DNA of 64,000 nucleotides from Caulobacteraceae bacterium (GTDB lineage Bacteria; Pseudomonadota; Alphaproteobacteria; Caulobacterales; Caulobacteraceae). The notes below the pieces were generated by a model that had not been told where the DNA came from, ran no database searches, and saw only the letters and a list, made by a program, of their open reading frames with translations. The DNA lies in assembly GCA_947475875.1 (NCBI GenBank), contig CANJME010000006.1, forward strand, positions 93,951 to 157,950, written 5' to 3'. Positions within the stretch are counted from its first letter, which is position 1. Each line of letters starts with the position of its first letter. Shown piece after piece: positions 9,827-19,029 of this stretch. The position numbers and the translations under genes were made by a program.

Positions 9827-11839
9827 TTACTTGCCGTCGACCGAATAGGCGATCAGCACATTGGTTCCGTTGCCGCCTTGCCCGACGGCGCCGTTGTAGC
9901 CCGAGGTGACGAACACCATGCCGCCCGCGATGGTCGGCCCGTTGCCGTCGATCGAGCCGCCAGGCTGGTTGGTGCGGCCGTTGACGGTCGAATAGGTGCG
10001 CTGGCTGGTCGAGTCTTCCCACAGCACCTTGCCGTTGGCGCTGTTATAGGCCCGGAACCAGCCGTCGATCGTGCCCTCGAAGACCACGCCCGGCATGGCC
10101 GCGGGCGCGGCGGACATGGCGTTGAAGCAGGGGATCGAGCCATCCCCGGTCGGCCGCTGGGCGGCGGTGGGGTTGCAGGGCGCTCTGGGCGGGACGATGT
10201 GCCAGGCGACACGGCCTGTGGCCGGATTGATGGCGGTAAGGCCCGGCCTTGCCGGCGCCTGGGCCTGCTCCAAGGGCGCGGCCTCCTTGCCGCCAAGACG
10301 CGCCGCCTCGTCGATCATGGAGGCGACGTCGGAGACGCCCGCAAAGACGTAGCGCCTGTCCGAGGCCATGCCCCATTCGACGCCGCCCAGCACGCCGCCG
10401 GCGCCGGCCTGATGGCGCCACAGCAACCGGCCGGTGTCGGGGTCCATGCCATAGAGCATGCCCGCCTTCTGGCCCGAAACCACCACCTCCTTGCCGCCAG
10501 CCTTGAAGAGGATCGGCGAGGCGCCGAAATCGTGGTCCGGCCCGATCGGTGTCGGGCAGTTACCCTTCGGCCGGGTCGCGGACGATGTCGCCAGGGGGCC
10601 GCAGCCCATGACGAAGTTGTCGTTTTCGAGCACCTGGGTGTTCCAGCGGATGGCTCCGGACCGCATGTCGAAAGCGATGATGGCGTCAGGGCCCTTCGAC
10701 GGGGCGTCGGTATAGGAATCGCCCGTCGCCACATAAACAAGGCCGCGCTTGGGATCGGGCGTCGGCGCCGACCAGATCGCTGCGCCGGCCGGTCCCGTCA
10801 CCGAAATGCCGCCCGCCGTCTTGCGGATTTCCTTCATCGGCTCGGTGATGGTGTAGGACTTCCACTGGGTCCGCCCCGTGGCCAGATCGAGAGCAACCAG
10901 CGCCCCGCGGAAGGTGCAGCAAACCGACTCGCGCCCGCCGGTCGCTTCCTGGCTTGAGGTGGTCGGCACGAACACCTGATTGCCCGAGACCATCGGCGAG
11001 CCGGTAATGCCCGAGCCCGAAGCGTTTTCCAGCAGCTCGCTGGTCCACAGAGTCTTGCCATCGCGGGCGTCGAGCGCCTTTACCACGCGGCTGCGCGGCG
11101 CGACGATCATCATCCAGCCGCTGGGCGAGAGGCTGTTTTTGAAGACTGGAGGCGTGTTGCGCGCGCCAAGGCCGGCCGCCGCTGCGTCGAGCTTCCAGCG
11201 CACGCAGCCGGTCTTGGGGTCGAGGGCATAGGCCGCGCTCGCGCTCAGCATCCACATCCAGTCGCCGATCACCGTCGGCTGGGCGTTGCCGTGGCCGGTG
11301 ATGGCCATCGACCACTTGACCTTCAGCTTCTTGACGTCGCCGGCCCGGATGCCGGGATTGGGGTTGAAGCGGGTGTTGCGCAGGTCGTGGCCGACCATCG
11401 GCCAGTCGCTGGGTGTCTCAACGATTGCCGGAGCCGAACCCTCGCACATCTTGTCGACCAGCGCCGGGCCGGCCGGCGCGCCGCCACGACCGCCAGCGGC
11501 CTGTCCCGCGCCGCCGCCTCGTCCGCCTCCCGGGGCTGCGCCAGCCGCCGCGGGCGGGCTCACCGGGCCGTTGATGTAGGCCGCGATCGCCTGGATCTGT
11601 GCAGGCGTTAGGTTCGCCCCGGCGGCGATAGGTTGCATGATGCCGCTGGTCAGGGCCTCAGCAACGTTCGCTCCGCGCTTGGCTTCGCGGGTGTGGCAGC
11701 TGCTGCACACCTGGGTGAACAGGGCCGCCCCGTCGGGTGTGGCGCTGGCCGCTGGCGGCTGCGAGCGGCCCGCGGTCGCTGAAAGGACGAGTAGCCCGGC
11801 GCCAATCAGGCCAGCGGTGATGAGGCTCTGCTTGTGCAT
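9827..11839 (-). CDS. Cytochrome c-PQQ beta-propeller dehydrogenase (polyvinyl alcohol dehydrogenase type), copy 1
   Basis: 670 residues. Order of parts: signal peptide (1-26), cytochrome c domain with CSSCH haem site at 45-49, a Gly/Ala/Arg-rich linker (about 95-125), then a PQQ-dependent beta-propeller (about 140-670) with repeated W-motif blades such as GCVRWKLDA and GAIRWNTQV. This architecture matches periplasmic PVA dehydrogenase (cytochrome) and related secondary-alcohol quinoproteins; electrons would pass from PQQ to the fused haem. The alcohol oxidised is unknown. It lies 63 bases downstream of a close paralogue on the same strand, presumably one operon. Confidence 0.85.
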   Translation of the reverse strand: MHKQSLITAGLIGAGLLVLSATAGRSQPPAASATPDGAALFTQVCSSCHTREAKRGANVAEALTSGIMQPIAAGANLTPAQIQAIAAYINGPVSPPAAAGAAPGGGRGGGAGQAAGGRGGAPAGPALVDKMCEGSAPAIVETPSDWPMVGHDLRNTRFNPNPGIRAGDVKKLKVKWSMAITGHGNAQPTVIGDWMWMLSASAAYALDPKTGCVRWKLDAAAAGLGARNTPPVFKNSLSPSGWMMIVAPRSRVVKALDARDGKTLWTSELLENASGSGITGSPMVSGNQVFVPTTSSQEATGGRESVCCTFRGALVALDLATGRTQWKSYTITEPMKEIRKTAGGISVTGPAGAAIWSAPTPDPKRGLVYVATGDSYTDAPSKGPDAIIAFDMRSGAIRWNTQVLENDNFVMGCGPLATSSATRPKGNCPTPIGPDHDFGASPILFKAGGKEVVVSGQKAGMLYGMDPDTGRLLWRHQAGAGGVLGGVEWGMASDRRYVFAGVSDVASMIDEAARLGGKEAAPLEQAQAPARPGLTAINPATGRVAWHIVPPRAPCNPTAAQRPTGDGSIPCFNAMSAAPAAMPGVVFEGTIDGWFRAYNSANGKVLWEDSTSQRTYSTVNGRTNQPGGSIDGNGPTIAGGMVFVTSGYNGAVGQGGNGTNVLIAYSVDGK

Positions 11840-11902
11840 GGCGATCTCGCTGATGAGCGTGGCCGCCCGCCGTGGTTTGACCCGCGGCGGGCGAAGGGCC
11901 GG

Positions 11903-13984
11903 CTATTTGCCGTCGACAGAGTAGGCGATCAGCACATTTGTGCCGTTGCCGCCGTAACCGATCGCGCCATCGTGGCCCGAAGTGACGAACACCATGCCGC
12001 CGGCGATGACCGGACCGTCGCCGTCGATCGCGCCGCCCGGCTGGGCCGGCGCGCCGTTGATCGTCGCATAGGTCTGGGCGGTCGTGGAGTGTTCCCAGAG
12101 CAGCTTGCCGTCCCTGGTGTCATAGGCGCGGAACCAGCCATCGGTGGTGCCTTCGAACACCGCGCCCGGAATGACCGCAGGGGCCGCCGACATGGCGTTG
12201 TAGCAGGGCGTTGTCCCATCGCCCGCGACGCGCGAGGTGCGCGGCGGGTTGCAGGGGGCGACCGGCGGCACGATGTGCCAGAGCACCCGGCCGTTGTTGA
12301 TGTTGATCGCGGTCAGGCCGGGTTGGGCCGGGGGCAGAGGCGTGTCGAAGTTGGCCGAGTTGTCCTTGCCGCCGAGGCGGGCCGCGGCGTCGAACATGTT
12401 CACGACGTCGGAGTTGCCGGCGAACAACACGCCGGGCGCAGAGGCGATGCCCCATTCGATGCCGCCCAGCGAGGAGCCGGCGCCGACAGTGGTCTTCCAA
12501 AGCAAGCGGCCGGTGTCGGCGTCCATCCCATAAGCAATCCCGGACTTCTGGCCCGAGACCACGATGTCCTTGCCGTTTGAGCCCTTCATCAGGATCGGCG
12601 AGGAGCCGAAGTCATAGTCCGGGCCAGCTGGCATGGGGCAGTTGTTGGCGTTCTGCTTGGCCTTGGCCAGGGCCTGGGTGCCTGTGCAGTTCATCACGAA
12701 GTTGTCTTTTTCGGTGACCTGGTGGAGCCACTTCACCGACCCGTCTTTCATATTGTAGGCGATGATCGCGTCCGCGCCCGTGGTGTCGGCTTCGGTGTAG
12801 GAATCGCCGGTGGCGACATAGATAAGACCGCGCTTCAGATCAGCGGTGGGCGCCGACCAGATGGCGCCGCCAGCCGGGCCCTGCAGCTTGTTGCCGCCGG
12901 CCGTCATGCGGATGTCGCGCAGCGGTTCGGTGATGGTGTGAACCGTCCACTGGATGCGGCCGTTGGTCAGATCGAGCGCCACCAGGCCGCCGCGGAACGT
13001 GCAGCAGGCCACGTCGCGCCCGCCCGTGCCTTCAATGCCTGAGGTGGTCGGCACGAAGATCTGGTTGCCGGCGACCAGCGGCGAGCCGGTGATGCCTGCC
13101 CCGCGCTGTTCGGGCGTGTTGTCGATCGCTTCGCTGGTCCAGATGACGTGACCGTTCTGGGCGTCCAGCGCCTTGATCTGGCGGTTGCGGGGCGCGACGA
13201 TCAAAAGCCAGCCGCTGGGCGAGATCGACGATCTCATCACCACGGGGGTGTTGCGCGCGCCGGTGCCCGCCGTGGTCGCGTCGAGTTTCCAGCGCAAGCA
13301 ACCCGTTCTCGGGTCCATCGCGTAGGTCGCGGTCGAGCCCAGCATCCACATCCAGTTGCCGATCACCACCGGCTGGGTGTTGCCGTTGCCGGGGACGGAC
13401 ATCGTCCACTTGACCTTCAGCTTCTTGACGTCCGCGGCCTTCAGGCCCGGGGTCGGGTTGTAGCGGGAGTTGCTGACGTTGTAGCCGGCCATCGGCCAGT
13501 CGCTGGGCATGGCGGTAATCGCCGGCGCTGGGCCTTCGCACATCTTGTCGGTCAGGGTGGGCTGCGGTGCGCCGCCGCGTCCGCCGCCCCGGCCGCCCGC
13601 CGCCGCGGGACCGCCCCGTCCGCCGGGCGCCGCCGCAGCACCGCCGTCGGGCGCTGCGCCCGCTCCGCCGCGCCCGCCCGGAGGGGGCGCGGGCGGGGCC
13701 GCCGCCGGCGGGGCGCCGGTGATATAGTTCGCCACGGCCTGGATCTGGGCCGCATTCAAATTGTTGGCCTGGGCCACCGGGGCCATGATCCCCTTGGTGA
13801 GGGCTTCTACGATGGCGGCCTGGCCGAGGCCGGCCTTGGCTTCCTTGGTGTGGCAGCCGGAGCAGGCGCCATTGAAGACGGCCGCGCCGTCGGGGGCCGC
13901 CGGTTGCGTGCGGCCGGCTGTCGCCGCGATCATCGCCGTCATGGCCGCCATAATGGCGGCGCCCGTTAGAACCTGTTTGCGCAC
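11903..13984 (-). CDS. Cytochrome c-PQQ beta-propeller dehydrogenase (polyvinyl alcohol dehydrogenase type), copy 2
   Basis: 693 residues from the GTG at 13982-13984, which has gggtgagga five bases before it; a longer reading to 14050 lacks such a site and delays the signal peptide. Layout as in copy 1: signal peptide, CSGCH haem site at 41-45, a longer Gly/Ala/Pro/Arg linker with repeated GGRGG units, then the PQQ propeller. The two copies align over their full length and probably arose by tandem duplication. Predicted periplasmic quinohaemoprotein alcohol dehydrogenase. It is the first gene of the pair. Confidence 0.85.
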   Translation of the reverse strand: MRKQVLTGAAIMAAMTAMIAATAGRTQPAAPDGAAVFNGACSGCHTKEAKAGLGQAAIVEALTKGIMAPVAQANNLNAAQIQAVANYITGAPPAAAPPAPPPGGRGGAGAAPDGGAAAAPGGRGGPAAAGGRGGGRGGAPQPTLTDKMCEGPAPAITAMPSDWPMAGYNVSNSRYNPTPGLKAADVKKLKVKWTMSVPGNGNTQPVVIGNWMWMLGSTATYAMDPRTGCLRWKLDATTAGTGARNTPVVMRSSISPSGWLLIVAPRNRQIKALDAQNGHVIWTSEAIDNTPEQRGAGITGSPLVAGNQIFVPTTSGIEGTGGRDVACCTFRGGLVALDLTNGRIQWTVHTITEPLRDIRMTAGGNKLQGPAGGAIWSAPTADLKRGLIYVATGDSYTEADTTGADAIIAYNMKDGSVKWLHQVTEKDNFVMNCTGTQALAKAKQNANNCPMPAGPDYDFGSSPILMKGSNGKDIVVSGQKSGIAYGMDADTGRLLWKTTVGAGSSLGGIEWGIASAPGVLFAGNSDVVNMFDAAARLGGKDNSANFDTPLPPAQPGLTAININNGRVLWHIVPPVAPCNPPRTSRVAGDGTTPCYNAMSAAPAVIPGAVFEGTTDGWFRAYDTRDGKLLWEHSTTAQTYATINGAPAQPGGAIDGDGPVIAGGMVFVTSGHDGAIGYGGNGTNVLIAYSVDGK

Positions 13985-14138
13985 GGTATCCTCACCCTTT
14001 GAAGTGTTCTTGTCGTGACCCTGGAATGTCTCCGGGCCAATTATTCTCATTCATAGCGGGATCAGGCTAGGCCGCAAGGGATGTAGGGTTGCGGGAGGGC
14101 GGCGCCTAACGCTTGGGCGCCTTGGATTCCTTCCAGTT

Positions 14139-14780
14139 TTGGCGCCGATTTTCGTGGCCTTGTCGCCGAAGTTACCTATGACCACCGGCGCGGTGATCGT
14201 CGATGGCACGGCGGTGGAGGCGCCGGGACCGGACCGGGCCGTGGTGTTCCAGAACCACTCCCTGCTGCCGTGGCTGACCGTTTACGGAAACGTCGTCCTG
14301 GCGGTGGACAAGGTTTTCGCCGGCCAGCGCTCGGCCAAGGAACGGCGCGAGTGGGTGATGGCCAACCTCGCCCTCGTCCACATGACCCACGCCGAAGACA
14401 AACGCCCGGCCGCGATTTCCGGCGGCATGAAACAGCGGGTGGGTATCGCCCGGGCGCCGGCCATGGAGCCCAAGGTGCTGCTGCTGGACGAGCCGTTCGG
14501 GGCGCTCGATGCGCTGACCCGGGCGCACCTGCAGGACCGCGTCATGGAAATTCACGCCAAGCTCGGCAACACGGTGATGATGATCACCCACGACGTCGAC
14601 GAGGCGGTGCAACTCTCCGACCGCGCCGTGATGATGACCAACGGCCCGGCCGCCGCCATCGACGAGGTGCTGAGCGTGGGCCTGGATCGCCCCCGCGACC
14701 GCCTGGCCGTCGCCGAGAACCCGGCCTACATCAAGGCCCGGGCCGGGGTGATCGAGTTCCTCGACGCGAGGCCGCCTAGC
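14139..14780 (+). pseudogene. Nitrate/taurine-type ABC transporter ATPase, 5' end lost
   Basis: From the ATG at 14178 the frame matches the body of NrtD/SsuB/TauB-type ATPases: TTGAVIVDG, PGPDRAVVFQNHSLLPWLTV (Q-loop), signature SGGMKQRVGIARA, Walker B VLLLDEPFGALDA and the H-loop ITHDVDEA. About 60 N-terminal residues are absent, including the Walker A GxGKST needed to bind ATP, and none is found in any frame upstream. The usual RALAMEP reads RAPAMEP. Family-like sequence ends near 14770; the open frame then runs antisense into the next gene. No permease or binding protein is adjacent, so it is most likely a remnant. Confidence 0.75.
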
Positions 14781-15903
14781 GCGACGCGCCGGCCCGGGCC
14801 CGCTCTTCGGCTCTCGCGCCCGCCAACATGTTTTCCATGGCGTAATTGCCTTCGTGGCAGGCGTATTCGTAGATCTCGCCCGTCAGCTTCTGGAACTCGT
14901 ATTCGCCGCCCCAGTCGGCGTCCCAGAAGGTGGGGTCGCGGATAATGTACTGATAGTAGAGCCGGTCGGGGGCCACCCGGCGGAATTTCTCGATCACCGT
15001 CAAGTTCTGCCACGAGCCCTGATAGGCCTGGGCCTGCGGGAAGTTGGTGGTCTCGACCACCAGGGTGTCGCCCTCCCACTTGCCGATGGAATCCCCGAAC
15101 CAGGGACGGATGCCGTCGGTGCGATGCTTGCTGTTCAGGCGCACCACGCGGGTGTCGTGGATCATCTCGCTTGTTATGGCGATGGAAGTGGGGCCCTGAA
15201 CGAACCTGTAGTTGTTGTTGTAAAAACCGTTCGACTGCATCGGCGGGCCGACATTGCGCCCGAAGATGACGCAGCGGTCCGACAGCGTCCGGCGCTCCGG
15301 ATCGTCAGAATTGCCCGCCCCACCGCCGCCTCTACCTGCTGTTGCCGCTCCACGACCTGGCGCTTCTCCGCCCTCGCCGCCCAACCCGCCACTTCTGGCC
15401 GGGGCGGTGACGGGGGCAGACGCCTTGCGAGCCGGCGGACGCCCATTCGGGGTGGTGAGCAAGGACGTGCGCGGCTGGCCGTTGACCCGCATGACCCGAT
15501 CGCCCGGGTCGAGCCAGCCGCGGTCGTAGGCGCCGGTGGCTCCGGCGGCGGCGACGGAATTATACTCGGGCCGCAGGATCGCCTGGGGACCGTCGCCGCC
15601 CACCTTGGGGGCCGGGCGGTCGGGGGCGATGACCGCATTGCCGCGCTGCACTTCCTCGACCATCGCCTTTTCGAGCTCGGCGACCTCCTGGGGCGTGTGG
15701 ATGGCGCGATCGCCATAGGCGGCGGGGCGGCTTTCCGGCGTCAGCGAGGCGTTGGACCACGTCCCGCCCAGGTCAGGCTGGCCGAAACTGGTGCGCGGCG
15801 ACTTGTAGGCCGCAGCCTTGGTCTGCGCCGAAAGGCCGGGCGGCAGGGCAAGCACACCCAGGACCGCGGTCAGCCCCAATACGACGATGAGCGCACGTTT
15901 CAT
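14776..15903 (-). CDS. Secreted hypothetical protein
   Basis: 375 residues from the ATG at 15901-15903, which follows ggaggac. It has a signal peptide (about 1-27, ending LSAQ), an N-terminal stretch FGQPDLGGTWSNASLTPESRP and a C-terminal part with GKWEGDTLVVETTNF, the pattern of a widespread family of secreted proteins in sphingomonads and caulobacters of unknown function. A low-complexity Gly/Arg/Ala insert (about 165-200) separates the halves, similar in style to the linkers of the PQQ enzymes upstream. Not assigned a function. Confidence 0.7.
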   Translation of the reverse strand: MKRALIVVLGLTAVLGVLALPPGLSAQTKAAAYKSPRTSFGQPDLGGTWSNASLTPESRPAAYGDRAIHTPQEVAELEKAMVEEVQRGNAVIAPDRPAPKVGGDGPQAILRPEYNSVAAAGATGAYDRGWLDPGDRVMRVNGQPRTSLLTTPNGRPPARKASAPVTAPARSGGLGGEGGEAPGRGAATAGRGGGGAGNSDDPERRTLSDRCVIFGRNVGPPMQSNGFYNNNYRFVQGPTSIAITSEMIHDTRVVRLNSKHRTDGIRPWFGDSIGKWEGDTLVVETTNFPQAQAYQGSWQNLTVIEKFRRVAPDRLYYQYIIRDPTFWDADWGGEYEFQKLTGEIYEYACHEGNYAMENMLAGARAEERARAGASR

Positions 15904-16094
15904 CACGTCCTCCAGCCCGTTTTCCGGCGAGCCTAGTCCCGGCTGGAAGTCCAGGCGAGCGCTAATTGCCGCCCGTTTTCGGGGCGTTTCCCGTTTGTGG
16001 CGTCTCTCGCTTGGGCAGCAGAAACGCGGACGCGCCGACGGGCTTGCCCGCGCTGGGCCCGACTCGCCGGAAACCCTTATGGATGAAAGCCTAA
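15904..16094. other. Non-coding spacer
   Basis: Start of a gap of nearly 300 bases upstream of the secreted hypothetical gene, between it and vsr. It must carry the promoter of the minus-strand gene. I see no convincing frame, RNA gene or repeat here; the 3' part of the gap is described as a possible methyltransferase remnant. Confidence 0.4.
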
Positions 16095-16226
16095 TCGGCG
16101 ATTGTGGCCGGACGTGCGGGTGCGCGGGTTTGTGGCGCGACGCTGTCGACCCCGGCGGACGTGGTCGCGCGAACCCCGAGCGAAGGGCCCGTCCTGCTGG
16201 TTATCGGCGAAGCGGCCGGGCGGGCG
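16095..16226 (+). pseudogene. Possible C-terminal remnant of uroporphyrinogen-III C-methyltransferase
   Basis: After a TAA at 16092-16094 the plus-strand frame reads GARVCGATLSTPADVVART then PSEGPVLLVIGEAAGRAAL. This pattern (G-TL-ADI-x-GPALLVIGEVV) is like the C-terminal strand-helix-strand of CobA/SirA-type methyltransferases. Nothing upstream in the same frame supports a complete gene, and downstream the frame runs antisense into vsr. Recognition is by eye on about 40 residues only. Confidence 0.3.
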
Positions 16227-16635
16227 GCGCTGACGTCAGCAGCGCCGCAAGACGCGTTTGCAGACCAGGATTCTTCAGCTCGCATTCCCACAGCACCTCG
16301 GCGCGCCAACCTTTCGCGGCAAGCGCCGCCCGGTGGGCCTCGTCATGCTCGCGGTTGCGGGCTACCTTGGAGAGCCAGTAATCGCGGTTCTGTTTCGGCA
16401 CCCGCGCGCCTCTGGCACAGTCATGGCCGTGCCAGAAACAGCCGTGGACGAAGACCACCAGTTTGCGGCCCGGCATGACGATGTCGGGTTTGCCCGGAAG
16501 GTCCGCCCGATGCAGGCGATAGCGCGCGCCGAGGCGGGTTAGGGCCTTTCGGACCTTCAGCTCGGGCTGGGTGTCGCGCCCCTTGACGCGCCGCATGACG
16601 GCGGAGCGTTTTTCGGGAGAGTAGACGTCAGTCAC
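16201..16635 (-). CDS. vsr: Very short patch repair (Vsr) endonuclease
   Basis: 144 residues. Family motifs: SPEKRSAVMRRVKGRDTQPE near the start, KPDIVMPGRKLVVFVHGCFWHGHDC with the catalytic aspartate and zinc/histidine cluster, and the C-terminal WRAEVLWECEL. The enzyme nicks 5' of the T in T:G mismatches produced by deamination of 5-methylcytosine, starting very short patch repair. An m5C DNA methyltransferase lies two genes away on the same strand, the expected functional partner, with cysK between them. Confidence 0.93.
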   Translation of the reverse strand: MTDVYSPEKRSAVMRRVKGRDTQPELKVRKALTRLGARYRLHRADLPGKPDIVMPGRKLVVFVHGCFWHGHDCARGARVPKQNRDYWLSKVARNREHDEAHRAALAAKGWRAEVLWECELKNPGLQTRLAALLTSAPPARPLRR

Positions 16636-16698
16636 CGGCCCACCCGTCTCGCGGCGGCGCCGCGAGCCACCCTCCCGACAAGCGGGAGGGAAAGTCTG

Positions 16699-17673
16699 TC
16701 ACAGACCTTCGAACAGCGCCGTTGACAGATAGCGTTCGGCGAAGCTGGGGATGATGGCGACGATCTGCTTGCCGGCGTACTCATCGCGCGCCGCGACATG
16801 GAAGGCCGCGGTCAGGGCGGCGCCGGACGAGATGCCGACCGGCACACCGTCGAGGCGGGCGACTTTCCGGGCCATTTCGAAACTGGCTTCGTTGGAGACC
16901 TGCACCACCTCATCGATGACGCCGCGGTCGAGGATGCCGGGCACGAACCCTGCGCCGATACCCTGGATCTTGTGCGGGCCGGGCGGGCCGCCGGAGAGCA
17001 CGGCCGAGGCTTCCGGCTCGACCGCGATCATTTTCAGGCCGGGCTTGCGGGCCTTCAGCACCTGGCCGACGCCGGTGATGGTGCCGCCGGTGCCGACGCC
17101 GGAGATCACCGCATCGACGCCGCCCTTGGTGTCGTTCCAGATTTCCTCGGCGGTCGAGACCCGGTGGACCAGCGGATTGGCCTGGTTTTCGAATTGCTGG
17201 GGCATGACCGAGCCGGGGATGTCGGCGAGGATTTCCTGGGCCCGGGCGACGGCGCCGCGCATGCCTTTTTCGGCGGGGGTCAGCTCCAGTTTCGCGCCGA
17301 GGATCAGCAGCATCTTGCGCCGCTCGATCGACATGCTTTCGGGCATGACCAGGATCAGCTTGTAGCCCTTGGACGCCGCCACGAAGGCGAGCGCAATGCC
17401 GGTATTGCCGCTGGTGGGTTCCACGATGGTGGAGCCGGGCTTGAGCAGGCCCTTGGCCTCCAGATACTCGATCATCGAGGCGCCGATGCGGTCCTTCACC
17501 GAGGCCATGGGGTTGAAGAATTCCAGCTTGGCCAGCACCTCGCCCTTGGGCTTGAGTTCACGGGTCAGGTTGGGCAGCCGGATCAGCGGGGTATCGCCCA
17601 GGGTGTCGATGATCGAATCGTAGATCCTGCCGCGTCCGGCGCGCTTGAAGCGCGAGGCGTCATATTCGGCCAT
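16699..17673 (-). CDS. cysK: Cysteine synthase A (O-acetylserine sulfhydrylase)
   Basis: 324 residues, a PLP fold-type II enzyme. The Schiff-base lysine is K60 in NPMASVKDRIG, followed by the substrate loop PTSGNTGIALA and the phosphate-binding GVGTGGTITGVG; SSGAA near the C-terminus is also conserved. It makes cysteine from O-acetylserine and sulfide in the cytoplasm. An N-terminal extension of about 15 residues precedes the usual start of the fold, as in several alphaproteobacteria. The upstream region to 17821 is non-coding with no riboswitch I can recognise. Confidence 0.93.
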   Translation of the reverse strand: MAEYDASRFKRAGRGRIYDSIIDTLGDTPLIRLPNLTRELKPKGEVLAKLEFFNPMASVKDRIGASMIEYLEAKGLLKPGSTIVEPTSGNTGIALAFVAASKGYKLILVMPESMSIERRKMLLILGAKLELTPAEKGMRGAVARAQEILADIPGSVMPQQFENQANPLVHRVSTAEEIWNDTKGGVDAVISGVGTGGTITGVGQVLKARKPGLKMIAVEPEASAVLSGGPPGPHKIQGIGAGFVPGILDRGVIDEVVQVSNEASFEMARKVARLDGVPVGISSGAALTAAFHVAARDEYAGKQIVAIIPSFAERYLSTALFEGL

Positions 17674-17821
17674 GGAAAGTTCACTCCATTGATCAGGTTT
17701 TGCTCAACTTAGACCCTTGGGCGCGGGGGTGTCTGTAGAGGAAATCTAAACGGGCGCCCGGTTTTGAGCGGGAGCGGTCGGAGAGCGCGCCGAAGGCGCG
17801 GATTGGCAATGGGTCCGGACC

Positions 17822-18943
17822 TCAGGCCGCCGCCGGTTTGCCGTCTTTAGCGGCGAGCAGGGACTCCAGCAGTCCCGCCGCCAGATGGCGGACAACCGGA
17901 ACCACAACACCATCGCCGATGACCTTGAGGCCCGGGCTCTGGGCGCGGGGCAGGCGGTAGTGGTCGGCAAGGCCCATGAGGCGGGCGCCTTCGCGGGCGG
18001 TCAGCCAGCGGCTTTTTGCCTCGCCGTTCTCAATCAGCAGCAGGAGCTGGCGGGACGAGCCGCCGCCGGGGGTGCGCAGGCAACCCGCCATGCCATCGAA
18101 CCGGACCTCGGCGCGCTGGCGCCCGGCCCGGATCCGGCGAAACACGGCCCCGACGTGGCGGCCGCCGCCGCCGCGGAAGAGCAGGTCGACCTTGGCGCGG
18201 TTGCGGTCGTCCATGAGGTCCAGCAGGGCCGCAGTCTGGGCGGGCGCGCGCCACAGGCAGGCGGCGTCGGGTTCCAGCACAGCCGCCAGATCCGTGTTGC
18301 GCCTGGGCTGGGCGGCCAGCGGCCACCAGACCCAGACCTTCTTGAGGGCGGGTGGCAGGCGATCATGGGCGGCGCGGACTCCCCGGGTGTGGAAGGGCGA
18401 GGGGCCCTCGGCGGGCGATGGATCGCGCACCGCCACCACGAAGATCCGGGCGCGCGACTGGGGGGTGAAGAGGCCGGCGTCGATCTCGAGCGCGCCGAAC
18501 CGGTAGCCCTGGGCGGCGAGGGCCGAGCACAGGGCCTCGAAATCGGCGCCGCCGTGCGAGGTCAAAAGGCCAGTGACGTTTTCGATGACGATGACCTTTG
18601 GTGCGCGATTTTCATTCGCCAGGCCTTCGATCAGTTTCCAGAAGCCGAAAAAGGCCGATGAGCGCCCGCCGGCAAGGCCCGCTCTCGCGCCTGCCAGACT
18701 GAAATCCTGACAGGGGCTGGAGGCCCACGCCAGATCGGCCACGCCCGGCAGATCGTCGGGCGTCAGGCGCCAGATATCGCCTTCACGGAAATGGCCGGCC
18801 GCGTCCTCAAAATTAGCTCGGTAGGTCGCGGCCTTGAGGGGATCGAAATCGTTGGCGAACAGGCACTGCCAGCCCCCGCCCAGCCCCAGGCGCGCCATGC
18901 CGCCGCCGGCGAAGAATTCGTAGAAGGTGAAGCGGCGACTCAT
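17822..18943 (-). CDS. DNA (cytosine-5) methyltransferase
   Basis: 373 residues. Motif I is YEFFAGGGMARLGLGG, motif IV is SSPCQDFSLAG with the catalytic cysteine C78, motif VI is VIENVTGL, motif VIII is FTPQSRARIF, and the C-terminal motif X is VIGDGVVVPVVRHLA. The target recognition region between VIII and IX is about 100 residues. It methylates cytosine at C5 in an unknown site. No restriction endonuclease is seen in the neighbourhood, but vsr is two genes downstream, so the pair is likely a solitary methylation/repair module. Confidence 0.92.
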   Translation of the reverse strand: MSRRFTFYEFFAGGGMARLGLGGGWQCLFANDFDPLKAATYRANFEDAAGHFREGDIWRLTPDDLPGVADLAWASSPCQDFSLAGARAGLAGGRSSAFFGFWKLIEGLANENRAPKVIVIENVTGLLTSHGGADFEALCSALAAQGYRFGALEIDAGLFTPQSRARIFVVAVRDPSPAEGPSPFHTRGVRAAHDRLPPALKKVWVWWPLAAQPRRNTDLAAVLEPDAACLWRAPAQTAALLDLMDDRNRAKVDLLFRGGGGRHVGAVFRRIRAGRQRAEVRFDGMAGCLRTPGGGSSRQLLLLIENGEAKSRWLTAREGARLMGLADHYRLPRAQSPGLKVIGDGVVVPVVRHLAAGLLESLLAAKDGKPAAA

Positions 18944-19029
18944 CGTCAGGGCAGATTACCCTGCCTCGCCCACCGCGCCATAGGACGTGATCGACCAGGC
19001 CCAGGAAGCGCTCTAGTGTCGGGGCGGTC

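Noticed and set aside
17674..17821. SAM or other riboswitch upstream of cysK
   Set aside because: No recognisable conserved core or pairing pattern.
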